Shown here piece after piece: positions 48,710 through 58,901 of a stretch of DNA of 64,000 bases. Both the position numbers and the translations under genes were made by a program. The DNA lies in the NCBI GenBank assembly GCA_027919835.1, contig JANVFP010000016.1:1-64000 (forward strand), given 5' to 3'. The DNA is from Lentinula raphanica. Its lineage: Eukaryota; Basidiomycota; Agaricomycetes; Agaricales; Omphalotaceae. Position 1 is the first letter of the stretch; each line of letters opens with the position of its first letter. A model generated the notes under the pieces. It saw nothing but the letters and a program-made list of their open reading frames with translations. It ran no database searches and was not told the origin of the DNA.

Positions 48710-48715
48710 TATAAA
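48710..48715 (+). promoter_or_regulatory. TATA box of secreted gene C
   Basis: TATAAA, 61-66 nt upstream of the start codon of C, similar in spacing to genes B and D. Confidence 0.55.
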
Positions 48716-48775
48716 GCTTCGAACGAGAAGATTCAAAGGTCACCCAGACAAATTCGCAGACCTCGATTCAAAGAA

Positions 48776-49489
48776 ATGGCAAAAACTTCTTTCTCTGTAA
48801 CTTTTGTGCTGCTACTTCCTGCGCTGCTCATCAACGCTGTCAGTAGTGCCTACCTTTCGTCAACAAAGACTCCGAAGAGGGATTATCGAGAGCTTGTTAC
48901 CGGTCCTGGTTTCCCCACTTTGGCCGAGCTCAATCTCACATCCGAGCAACTGTATACTATGACTCCAAACCTTCGTGCGTGACGTTGTTGCCAATGACTT
49001 GTATTCCGCTAACGTATTTTGGTAGAAACTCGAGTAGTCGAACTTGAACTTGCCTCGCGATCAGACCGATACACGAACGAGTGCTTTACCTACACCACGG
49101 CCAACGTGGACGACGTCATAGCCTGCTTCAATTACCTTCAGAACATCGGAAGCAACACATGCGCGGTCAATGGCGACAATGTTCAATTCTGCTATGCCGG
49201 AACCGCACAAATCAGTGGATCGAACATTTCTGGTACCTCGAGCGCTGCTTCGCGCTGGTAAGTCATCTTCTCTTCTGGGGTATGCGTTCCTGATGCCTCG
49301 AGATAGCAGCGACGTTGCTCTCGCCGTGCAGTGGATCTTCACCTACTGCAATGTTGGTGGCCAAGTTGGAGGTATGTATTCGAACTGGATTGCTACGGCA
49401 TCGCAGGTGGACTGAACGAACGATTAGGGGCGGCCGCCGCAAATGGGAATGGGTATCTCGTTGTGGGTGTTGAGAATATTGACTGGTGA
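48776..49489 (+). CDS. Small secreted six-cysteine protein C
   Basis: Third family member and the only one on the plus strand. Exons 48776-48974, 49026-49257, 49307-49371, 49428-49489; phases 1, 2, 1; 185 residues. Signal peptide about 1-24, dibasic KR (34-35), then YRELVTGPGFPTLAELNLTSEQLY. Six cysteines in the family order (NEC, IAC, NTC, QFC, one split over intron 2, TYC). The end is NGNGYLVVGVENIDW. The start at 48776 was chosen at MAKTSF, which begins the signal peptide, over a further upstream in-frame codon. The protein is likely secreted and Kex2-processed. Function unknown. It lies between the GT15 gene and an F-box gene with no obvious functional link. Confidence 0.92.
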
Positions 49490-49683
49490 CTGATGGGAGT
49501 ACGTTCAGTGTAAATAGCACTTGTACGACGCTCTACGGGCATGATACTTATGACTTTTCTCAAACGCTTTCGACGACTATGAAGTACTATATTTACATCT
49601 ACTTGTGACAAGAATTTTGATACCGTCCCAAAGTTCGAATATACAGACTACAACTAGATCTATGGAATAGATTACCGAGTCGC

Positions 49684-51324
49684 TCATACAGGTATGATTT
49701 TGACCGTGACTCGTAATGCGTCGAAGTTTTTCAATTGTCGATAACTAAGTATTTTCTTTGCCTGCTCTTTGGGCGTCGTGATGACCAGCTCCAGTGGTAC
49801 TACGTCGTCATGGAACATCCGAGCGAATAGGTTGGAGTATGCATTGTCTATGAAGCCTTCCACGAAAAGCGATTCAATTAAATAGAACTTTAATAGACGC
49901 AAGTTCGGGGAAGTGGCAATCGGCCTCGTCGCGGACAAAAGCTGAGTATCGGTGCTCGGACGTGCGTGTTGAACAGGAATGTACAGATGATCAAGCATGT
50001 CCAGGAAAAATTGATGAGTGAATACGCCGTTGATCTCAATCGTTTCGAGCGCAAGGCAGTTGCGGAGGTCTTTGACGTTGATTCCTGCGTCCCTCGAGAT
50101 AACAAGATGTTGTAGTTTGAAATTGGATCGTTCTTGGAATTTCTGCACTGATTGACCGATCTGCCCAATCACCGATAAGGATAACCGAGTTAGAGCAGGA
50201 CAAGATAACAAATCCAGAAGAGGTGCAATGACAGTAGAGGCGAAGTCCATCTGTCTGATACAGAATTGTTCGAGTTTAGGGAGGTGAGCGATCTCCTGTC
50301 CCAGGGAAACAGTGCCTAGATTGAGGTCCCGTACAGATAGTGTACGAAGGTGAGGAAGGAGACGTAGAACTTTGATGTCTTCACCAGAGGACACTCTGGA
50401 GATGGTATAATCGGTAATCTGATGGCATATCTCGGTCGGCGGTATGACACTAATACTGGTAGAGAATCCGTTCCCAATCGATGTCCAAGACTTCAGATTT
50501 GGTGCTTGGAAGCCGCGGAACACCGTGTGAGTGCCACTGTCAGAATTCCGTGACCTGTTTAGGATGTGAATTTCCTCCAGAGATGGAAAAAAGTCTTCTG
50601 AAATGGCCATGATCTCATCCAATCCCTGCCAGCCACGCAAAAACAATGATTTCCAGCGCCTCGAATGCGAGAACACGAGGGCAAGAAAACCGGCGAAGGG
50701 ATCCTTCAGATGCGAATGAGGCAGGTCAAAGTATACATTGAGAGGTTGACCTTGTGAGCGATGGAGGTAGACAGATAAAAGACACATCGCCAGTGATAGT
50801 TGTTTGTAGGTGATCGGTCTGTTGAGGTCTAATTTGATTCGTGTCCAAAACAGAGGCCACTCATTGACAATCAAATGTCTCCAATGACGGCACACGCGCC
50901 CATGAATCCATTGCGGCAGTCGAAGGTCCAGAGAATGAGAGGCAGATAGAAAGTATTCCTCCTCAGGTTTATCGTGTTCCGTTGCGTAGGTGAAGATGAG
51001 GTTTAGGATCTCCGTAGGAAGTCGTCGTACAGGGTTAAGAGGCTGCGTATATGTAGAGATCACAGGTGTGAGATTCTCCCGAGTAGCCTCAAGCTCGAGC
51101 AATAGAGCTTTCACAGTGGCGATGCGAGTGTCTAGGCGAGAAAGAAACGATCTCCCATCCGCGATGAAAGATCGAAAGGCAAGTTCTTCCTTTTCAGTGG
51201 GATATTCATTACTGTGAAGAAGATGGTCGATACGAGAGGAGTCAAAAGGAGGGACAGGAGGAGTATCGTGCTGAGGGGAGTAGCCACACTGTGAGCATGC
51301 AGATGGGATGGTGGTGGTGTTCAT
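49684..51324 (-). CDS. F-box protein (Agaricomycete type)
   Basis: F-box proteins link substrates to SCF ubiquitin ligases through Skp1. Single exon, 546 residues. A coiled-coil stretch (about 48-85: EEELAFRSFI, LDTRIATVKALLLELEATREN) precedes the F-box at about 98-140 (NPVRRLPTEILNLIFTYA, then CRHWRHLIVNEWPLFW). This order is the standard layout of the large F-box families in mushrooms. The remainder is leucine-rich and LRR-like (LPHLRTLSVRDLNLG, LPKLEQFCIRQMDF, CPALTRLSLSVIGQI), presumably the substrate side. ATG 51324 is used; a longer frame upstream has no ATG. Target unknown. Confidence 0.9.
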   Translation of the reverse strand: MNTTTIPSACSQCGYSPQHDTPPVPPFDSSRIDHLLHSNEYPTEKEELAFRSFIADGRSFLSRLDTRIATVKALLLELEATRENLTPVISTYTQPLNPVRRLPTEILNLIFTYATEHDKPEEEYFLSASHSLDLRLPQWIHGRVCRHWRHLIVNEWPLFWTRIKLDLNRPITYKQLSLAMCLLSVYLHRSQGQPLNVYFDLPHSHLKDPFAGFLALVFSHSRRWKSLFLRGWQGLDEIMAISEDFFPSLEEIHILNRSRNSDSGTHTVFRGFQAPNLKSWTSIGNGFSTSISVIPPTEICHQITDYTISRVSSGEDIKVLRLLPHLRTLSVRDLNLGTVSLGQEIAHLPKLEQFCIRQMDFASTVIAPLLDLLSCPALTRLSLSVIGQIGQSVQKFQERSNFKLQHLVISRDAGINVKDLRNCLALETIEINGVFTHQFFLDMLDHLYIPVQHARPSTDTQLLSATRPIATSPNLRLLKFYLIESLFVEGFIDNAYSNLFARMFHDDVVPLELVITTPKEQAKKILSYRQLKNFDALRVTVKIIPV

Positions 51325-51963
51325 TGTTGAGAATTGTGCCACTCGCAAAGCTTCCGACAAATTTATAGTTTAGACGCTGAACTTAGACGCTGGGTATATT
51401 GTCGTAAACAGCCTTGATCCTCTTTCTAGCTCTTTCTCCAACTTAACTTTGGAGCGAGGGTCCTCTGTTTTCCCCGAGGCGCGCACTAGATATAGGTAAC
51501 TGTCCCTTGGCAGTTCTGGCTGACACGTCTTATACCGGCGTCTCCAAGAGTCTCCAAGTTGACACGTATGTGACTTTGAACCACTAGTTCAACTACTAAT
51601 TACTAGTCGCACATTTTTACTGAACTTTTCGCTATCAGCTGAACATCTACTCAAGTCTTGCGCTCGATTACCAGTTGATGAATGTAGTAAGTCTCGATGA
51701 GAAACTAAAACGAGAATTAGTCGACCATCTTTGGGATGCATCTCAGGGTATTTCCTCAAGTTCGTGCTCTCGTGCTGAACAAAAGTCAAGAAAACGAAGA
51801 TAATCCTTCCAAAAGTCAAGAAAACGAAGATAATCCTTCTAAAGTCAAGAAAACGAAGATAATCCTTCCAAAGTCAAGAAAACGAAGATAATCCTTCTAA
51901 GTATATATCCGAGTAATCTAATCCATCGATCACATCATTCCTTTTCACCCAGTGATTTCATGA
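51325..51963. other. Spacer with minisatellite, F-box promoter side
   Basis: Contains the F-box promoter, the 29-30-bp minisatellite and the 3' flank of secreted gene D. No gene. Confidence 0.5.
51781..51898. repeat. 29-30-bp minisatellite, four copies
   Basis: Units AAAAGTCAAGAAAACGAAGA+TAATCCTTC[CT] at 51781, 51811, 51841 and 51870. Two units are 30 nt and two are 29 nt, and the last base alternates C/T/C/T. This again suggests duplication of a dimer. Confidence 0.92.
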
Positions 51964-52656
51964 TTACCAGTTGATGTTCTCCACTCCTACAATGAGGTTT
52001 CCGTTACCATACGCAGCTGCCGCACCTGAAAAATTGTTCGTTGAGCTCGAACGTCACTCGGGTGAAGAATCTTCTCTCATGAACGTACCTCCGACTTGAC
52101 CTCCAACATTACAGTTGGTGAAGATCCATTGAACAGCAAGAGCAACGTCGCTACTATCTCTGGGTATGAGCATCTATCTTCCAGATACAACGAATCACTG
52201 TCTTACCAGAGCGAAGCCGCGCTCGAAGTTCCAGAGACGTTCGATCCGCTGATTTGTGCGGTTCCGGCATAGCAGAATTGAGAATTGTCACCGTTGACGG
52301 CGCACGAGTTGCCTCCGATGTTCTCGAGGTAATTGAAGCAGGCAATGACATCGTTGACGTTGGCAGTGGTGTAGGTGAAGCATTCGTTGGTGAAGAGGTC
52401 TGAGCGTTCAGCGAGCTCAAGGTCTCCAATTTCTAGCAAATCATGAGCTCAATACACAAAGCAGAGAATTATACGCACGAAGCTTTGGGGTCATAGTGTA
52501 CAGCGCCTCAGATGTGAGGTTGAGCTCCGCCAAGGTGGGCAGACCAGGGCCAGGGATGAGCTCGGGGTAAGCCCTCTTGGTCGCGGTACTCGCGCCGTTG
52601 ATGAATGCAGCAGGGAGCAACAGAAGAGTAGCAAGCAAAGAAGAAGTTCGTGCCAT
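51964..52656 (-). CDS. Small secreted six-cysteine protein D
   Basis: Fourth family member, 176 residues. Exons 52656-52479, 52432-52207, 52153-52089, 52025-51964; phases 1, 2, 1. Signal peptide about 1-22, dibasic KR (27-28), then AYPELIPGPGLPTLAELNLT. Cysteines: NEC, IAC, NSC, QFC, one split over intron 2, TNC. C-terminus YGNGNLIVGVENINW. It is closest in its middle exon to C (the GSNxSGTSSAAS stretch is shared), so C and D may be the younger pair. Secretion expected, function unknown. Confidence 0.92.
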
Positions 52657-52716
52657 TTGAGCTGTATCCGTGGATTGCAGGTGTTTGCCTGAGGTCTGAG
52701 TCTGTCTTACCTTTGG

Positions 52717-52724
52717 CTTTTATA
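52717..52724 (-). promoter_or_regulatory. TATA box of secreted gene D
   Basis: Minus-strand TATAAAAG about 61-68 nt upstream of the start codon. Confidence 0.6.
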
Positions 52725-54149
52725 CTCAAGCGCGAGGCAGGCTACATTGTCAAAGAATTGCGGATTCGTAGGTTTCTTCAAAGTCAGAGTTGCATATTGC
52801 TCAGTAGTCAACTGCTAGGATAGGATCAAGGCAAGCGAAAGCAATAGTCCGCCATATTGATTCCTGCGGTGCCTAGACTAAGAATATGATTGGTTTCATT
52901 CTCAATAGCAGAAGGCGAATTGGCCGGAAATTGGGACAGGAGATTACTTACATTTGTCTAGACAAATTCACGCAATCCAATGAGGTTCTTGAAGCAATGA
53001 GTTGAGCGTTCAGAGCAGCGTGGGCCCTACATACGACCGGTGTTCTAGTCGTGCATAGGGTCTCTGCTAGACTCTAGTCGAAAATTGAATATTCTTTGCT
53101 TCAAGGATACATGCAGCATCTATTGTCACAGCTCCGGTATTGCCTATGATTGCCTTAAGTGTCTTCGAACGTTCAACGTCAACATCAATGTAATACAGAA
53201 CTCTCAATGAAATCACATACCTTGCATCCGATTCCCACAGTACGGCGGTTTCAGTTGCTTCACACCACGCTACATCATCATGTGGGACGAGGGGAGAAGT
53301 CATTCTTGATTCCGACTTCAACGTACCCACCGGGGTTCATCCCACAAGTCACTGAAGGCCGAAGACGAAACATAACGTCCAAAGCCTCTACAACCCGTGT
53401 CGAGCGGGATATGAGCCGGTTGATTGAAAAATTGACCACCAACTTCGTCTCTGAATTGGATTTCTGGGCGAGAGAGTACTCGTTCTTGGCCGGTTCAATG
53501 TGGCATTTTGGGATTTCAAAGGTATGCTTGTCTCGGAGTACCGGACTTCACGCAGACCTGGACCTTCAACTGGCCCTGACTGGTACGTACACTCCAAGGT
53601 CACTCTTGCCTTGAAGATTGACCAGGGACTGCTGACACTTGGCTTTCGAGTGACCTGAGAGCATAGACAGCAAGAGAAGCTCGAGGATAGAATACTGACT
53701 GTGACTGACACCGTTGTCGGCTTCACTAGACCGGTTTCAACTGATTCTTCTGTTCAAGAACACCAACATATCGATCAGGACGACGTGACTATGAAGCAGG
53801 AGCCTCATGAGATATCGAATTGAGTTATCTAGGCAAGTGAGGAGGTGAGACGCTTGCGCAACTTCACAAGCTTGGACAGTTCACGCTGAGGGATCTATCT
53901 CATCTCGATTCCGATGAGAGAATGCGTATCTCGACTTGGCTCTCGGGTATCCAAGAGAGGCTGTACCATCTAGAATATTCGCCAGCAATGGCCAAGATAC
54001 GTCAAGGAAAAGCTCAGAAGCTATCATACGCATATTCGAGGAACCAATTCGCATTCCTTCCTTCCATCTACAAAACACCACAGATCAGGATTGAAGCCAC
54101 TATGAAGAGACTAGGCATACCAATCTCCATTACAACCAACCGCCCAATA
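52725..54149. other. Region with unresolved coding potential
   Basis: No gene can be named. The plus strand has segments with protein-like composition at about 53395-53525 (IEKLTTNFVSELDFWAREY) and 53855-54120 (LSHLDSDERMRISTWLSG, YSRNQFAFLPSIYK). Stops lie between them and I found no convincing splice path, so this may be a decayed gene. A minus frame at 53067-53330 is similarly unsupported. Confidence 0.35.
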
Positions 54150-55811
54150 CTACAGCTTACTCCGTACCCAATTCATACTCGACGACCTTCGCGAGACCGA
54201 CTTATTGCTCTTCTGCACCACAACACCTCCATCACTCCCATCTTCAACCCCCGCAACCTTCCGTACCCTCTCCCAATCAACCTTCCCCGCCAACCCCTCA
54301 TTCTCCAACGCCTCACGGAAGAAATTTGGCCGATCGGGGGTACCAGGACGATAGAACGCCCATGCGATACGCATCGACGTACTGGCACCATCGGGAGGAG
54401 AGACCTCGAAGTCGGGGGTGGCGAGCGAAGGCGGGGAAGGGGAGTATCCGACGCGGGCAGTGTGGATTAAGATTGCGCTGTATATTAGGAGTAGAAGGAG
54501 AAGTATGTCATTGATCGTTGTGATAGGGAGAGAGACATATAGAAACGTACGCAGTCAAGCCATATACTGGTTTTATCCCTCCCGCCTCCCGACCTGTCAA
54601 GAACTGGTGCATTCGAAACTTGCGTTTTCGAAGAATTGGCTCTTTCTGGACTTCGTTCTCATCGTGATTCTGTGACGCTCGAGTAGAATGCGATGATGCA
54701 CGCTGTCTCTTTCCATGAACACCGGCATTACTGCGGGGTTCGACCACAGCCGGTGGACCATCCCAATCCCAGTCGTTCGACGTATGATAACGATAGCCTG
54801 AACCATCGTCCCCAAGCTCAACGAATTCTGGTTCCGATTGGATTATGCTAGCTGGCGGGGTAGACGATAGAAACGATGCCAGAGGATGGGAGAAGAGAGC
54901 GGTGACTTCGGGTGCGTTGAGTATGGGCTGAAGAGAGATGAGTCGAATCCACGTTAATCTCATAAGGATGAGGAACGTACTTGAAGCGTATTGTCTAGAA
55001 TAAGCACTACGACTCTATGGCGAGCAAGAATGAGATTGGTGTCTCTAGAAGCAAACCTAAGCAAGTACACATACGGTGTTACCAGCAGCTGTCTATGAAC
55101 GTAGAATGGCTCTAATATGCAGAGCAGCGGAACTTTATCTCTATCCGGAGGAAGACCTATCTAATCCGATTTGTGAGCGTCTTCTTGTCTTGAGATCGGG
55201 ATTATCATTCACCTCCTCGAAAGCTTCCCTTCTCTGAACGTGAAGTCAGCACTTGGTTTTCAGAAAAGAAAGAATTACAACATACAGCTGTATCCTCTAT
55301 GGTTCTATCCTCCGGGTCCATCTTCCCTCCAGGTAACGACGTGTCTCCAGCGAACGATCGCAAAGTAGAAGCTCGTCTATTGCCAGTCAGAGAAAGATCT
55401 TCGTGCATGAGATTTCATGTACTCACTTACTCAGCAAAACATACAGATCACCTTTGCGTCCTACAAACAAAGCCACGAGTACCGCTGCGCGCCGTGAACG
55501 AGGAAATGGTAGCCAAGGCTGAGGGAACGTGTCTTTCGGTGGCTTGTACGCTGCCAAATTTCGTAGACATCTAACATGTACAGATTCATCAGAACCAACA
55601 GCGAAGAAACCAAAGTTCACTCTCACCTCTTCGATTCCCGAGTCAAGACACCAAGATTCGCATTCCTCTCTATATCATCTGAAGATAACCTCAGCTTATT
55701 CGTTCTCGTCCTCTTCACTCGTTCGTCCGGTTGAGAGTGATATCCTAGAAAGTTTCGTGAATTGATTGGCACGTTCCGCCGGTTTGATGAAGCGTGTTTC
55801 TTTGTAGACAT
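54150..55811 (-). CDS. Peroxisomal CoA diphosphatase, Nudix hydrolase (PCD1/NUDT7-like)
   Basis: PCD1/NUDT7-type enzymes cleave CoA or its oxidised/acyl forms to phosphopantetheine and 3',5'-ADP in peroxisomes. Eight exons: 55811-55627, 55570-55427, 55376-55286, 55233-55213 (21 nt), 55160-55075, 55014-54981, 54927-54551, 54477-54150; 421 residues. The CoAse signature LLSKRASTLRSFAGDTSLPGG runs directly into the Nudix box (about 126-150: GGKMDPEDRTIEDTA, RREAFEEIGL), whose catalytic REAFEE half is the 21-nt micro-exon. Later blocks ILEPF, VVVLILDN and AREAGGIKPVYGLTA-like fit the family. The protein ends in SKL, a canonical type 1 peroxisomal signal. A long Asp/His/Ser-rich insert (about 225-290) is unusual. 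The start Met at 55811 is the least certain part. Confidence 0.93.
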
Positions 55812-56731
55812 CCGGGCAAGAGCGTCGAAGAGAGTAGAGAGGAAGAGGACGCAGCAGTCGTGGTGCAAGAAGAAAATGGGATCGTCATAGTTTGGAAGCA
55901 CTCTTCAAGCAACGTTCTCTTCGGTAACTTTGGAAGCCGGAAACGATCACATGATGGTGTACTCAACTTTACTCTGTTCCACCAGTGACCAATATAAGAT
56001 AAGTTGGTCGGCTCCTTCTGGACGGAGGATATAGAGGAGTATCAGTAATCGAGAGGTTTGCCTGGGGCTTGGCCCCGCGTTAGGCTGGGCAACCCACCGA
56101 AGCGGTTTAGCTTAGTCTGAAGTGCCCAAGAAGTGCCTATGGCACTGGAATGTTATTGGGGAGGTCGAAAATCGACGTTCAATGTCGGCGATGATGGTTC
56201 AAGAATCAAGAAAGAGTTAGGCGCTCAAGGCGCCGGGACCAGCCATCATGCATCATTAATCATTGCTTATCTTATCCCCCGAGAAGCTAGCTTTGCTAGT
56301 CTCTCTCTTCATCGTCCATGTCGACTGGCGCCCAAATCAAACCCAAATAGCATCTATTGCTTCTTCCACCGCCGTTCGCAGCTACTTCATTCAAGCTGAC
56401 ATGGTCGTACTAGACCTCACTAGACTGACTGTGATAAAGAGGCTCGAAATCTCGTCCGAACGTATCGCCCTCATCGGGATTCATCTCTTCCCGAATGCTG
56501 GTTCCAGTTAGCTCCAGTTACGCGCCGCCATTCGAGCTTGTCCAATACGGTATGTTTTACAACTCGAAGAACAAGCAAGATGTCCTCAAAATGCTGTCAT
56601 ACAGAACCTAATACTGCCAGGCTCTTGCTCTCATATTTTTTCATGTGCGTCACAATATGGCAAACTGTAAGGGCGCCAACAAGGATATATATCAGCCATC
56701 GACTCAGACAAGACACCATCCAACACCCGCC
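55812..56731. other. Intergenic region 55.8-56.7 kb
   Basis: Divergent promoters of the Nudix gene (minus) and the trefoil-like gene (plus). A TATATATCAG stretch at about 56687 could serve the latter. No gene seen. Confidence 0.45.
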
Positions 56732-57579
56732 ATGTTTGTCGCACTCCCTCCTGGCTTGTACGAGATCCATATCCACAACGACGATAGGAAGAAACTCCTC
56801 GCGCCTTCTTCACCTGGTGAGGTGATAACCGTAGGCACAATCAAAGATGATCGCAATGTTGTGGGTACTCAGTATTGAGGTTTTGCACCATATACGTTTC
56901 TCCTCGTCTCATCGCTTGTATACGTATATGTTTCTAGTGGCAAATATCTGGTGACGGCAGGATCATCTCGTTTTCCCCTGGATACTCCAGTCAAACGAGT
57001 AATAATCCTTCTACCGCGGGAAGCGATGTTGTGACCGACAAAGAGAAGGGGATGCGATGGATTATCTGTAGAGTTGAATCGTGAGTCTGAATTCTCTCAC
57101 TGTTTGAATATGACTCAATCTCGTTCTATACGCTGTAGCAACGTCGACCAGACTTGGACAGGATGTATCATGACCGGCGATGCGACTGGGCTTTACTGGA
57201 CACTTGAGAGTGGGACCAAAGTGAGCGGCTTAGCTGGTCATTTGCAGGTGTCATGGAATTCACCGGTGCAACCAAGATTGTTCTCAGAAAGTATGAGTCC
57301 GGTGGTGATCCCCCTCAATTCTGTTTTACGCCGGTCATGAACCACACGCCTCCCGATGATGACAAGATGCAGAACAGGGTGCACATTGAAGACTCGACGA
57401 GTAAGGATGACGAGGCGCAGACTGAAGACACGACGAGTGAGGATGACAAGGCGCAGACTCGGGCCACGATAGGACGAGAAACGTTTGAGACTTTTCTTAC
57501 GCTCCTCATTCTCGTCCTTTACAAAATTCTAGAGTGGACGGGAGGGAAGCCAAAAATTAGCTTGACTGTGCGCAGATGA
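56732..57579 (+). CDS. Beta-trefoil-like protein with acidic repeat and hydrophobic tail
   Basis: Exons 56732-56860, 56938-57080, 57139-57164 and 57248-57579 give 209 residues. The N-terminal part has the rhythm of small fungal beta-trefoil proteins such as mycocypin/I66-type peptidase inhibitors and some lectins: LPPGLYEIHI, WQISGDGRIISFSPG, MRWIICRVES, WTGCVMEFTGATKIVLRKY and a GDPPQFCFTPV strand. No signal peptide is seen, as in many of those cytosolic defence proteins. After residue 140 comes an acidic tail with a direct repeat (EDSTSKDDEAQT, EDTTSEDDKAQT) and then a hydrophobic segment (FLTLLILVLYKILEW), which is odd for this fold. Intron 3 (83 nt) was chosen because it restores the trefoil-like strand; reading through would end at 57340. 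Inhibitor function is only a suggestion. Confidence 0.6.
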
Positions 57580-57769
57580 GCTCTCTATTTCGCCTCTTCT
57601 CTTCCGTGCGATTCTGTTTCAGTGCACCGAATTGCTTTGGAAACTTTTTTGTATTCTATCCTTATATCAATGATTTCAGTCTATCTATTTGTTCACGACC
57701 TCCGGAGGCAAGTTTCTCATCTACGAAGTCAACCCTATCGGTAACCAACCACCAAAGGCATGGAGCACA

Positions 57770-58125
57770 TCAACAACGTACCGGAGCATCTCTAACAACC
57801 TCTAACGACCCCGTTGTTCCCGCTGCACCAACCTCCGAGTCCGTGCCCGCAGATTCGGGATTCTTTAGAGTCTCCATCGATTCGGGAGGAGCATCAGGAG
57901 CGTCTTCGTATACAGGTGCGGAGCGATAGAGCTCCTTCGCTGTGGGTTCGTTGGAAACCGCTCCTGGATGACCGAGGCCTTTGGCTATGTGTCGGAAGGG
58001 CAGTACATCGTCGGTGACAACCGTAAAATTTACAGTAAAAACAAAGTTTTGATACGATGCTCACCCTGCATATCTTTCTTGATAGCCTTGTCTGAGGCAG
58101 CGCTGTCTTCGAATTTGTGTGGCAT
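57770..58125 (-). CDS. Small hydrophilic acidic protein
   Basis: Two exons (58125-58065 and 57984-57770) give 91 residues. Unrecognised. It starts MPHKFEDSAASDKAIKKDMQ, continues AKGLGHPGAVSNEP, and is Glu/Ala/Pro-rich with no cysteine except at the C-terminus (VRC). No signal peptide or membrane segment, and the composition suggests a disordered protein. Convergent with the trefoil-like gene, with 190 nt between stops. The splice choice rests on a GTGAGC donor and CATAG acceptor that keep a clean frame. The 80-nt intron is longer than most here, so the model is moderate. Confidence 0.55.
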
Positions 58126-58901
58126 GATGATTTAGGATGGGATTGTTTGGGAGCTAGACGATAGGCATTTGGGAATTCGAGGAGATGGTTTATATAGCGC
58201 GTCTGCGTAGGAGTAAGTGCGATGATGTCATAAGCAGCGAACGAATGCTGACGTTGGATTTTCTGTCATATCACCACAGATTCCCAGTCTCCACGAAGTT
58301 TGCTCAATCTTCAATTCCTTAAGTTTGCTCAATCTTCAACTCCTTAAGTACCTATGACACGTACCGACAATAATAAATAAAGTGTCTTGCTGATCCCCGA
58401 ACAATTTCCATCTTACTGGCCCCTGGGTCTGCTACAGAAGGTTTCATACACCGCCACGACTCAATTGGAATGATGTTTCTAGTCAAAGTTCTATGTCGTC
58501 CTGCCAGTTTGAAGAAAGAAAAAAAGCACAGCAGATCCAGCCATTGCCTCTAAGCTCGAGACTTACATTTATACTGCCCTTTTTGTCGGATTATCGTCTC
58601 CTCCATGACTGCAAGTTATACCCCACTATACGATCACACTACAACAGGAAGTAATACCAAGTTCGTGGTCGCGAACATTCTCTATCGGTAAGCAACAACG
58701 GTTACTTATGATCGTTGGTATGCGCCTGTTGCTTATATGTCGCTGTCACCCTCTACAGCACGATTCGTTCTTCCTCATTCCTGAATAGACTTTAACTTAT
58801 CGGCCCTCTTCACTTCACCCAAGGTCACTTTTCGGGACAAATACCCTCACCTATATCTTCATAATCGGTTGGTTGCAGCTTGCTGCTGAAGATTCCTAGT
58901 T
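58126..58901. other. Intergenic region 58.1-58.9 kb
   Basis: Divergent promoter region. A short direct repeat (AAGTTTGCTCAATCTTCAA type) occurs twice near 58297-58345. No gene. Confidence 0.5.

Noticed and set aside
53159..53614. 151-codon plus frame
   Set aside because: Part of it has protein-like composition, but stops, the opposite-strand frame and missing splice continuity prevent a gene call; kept only as unresolved coding potential.
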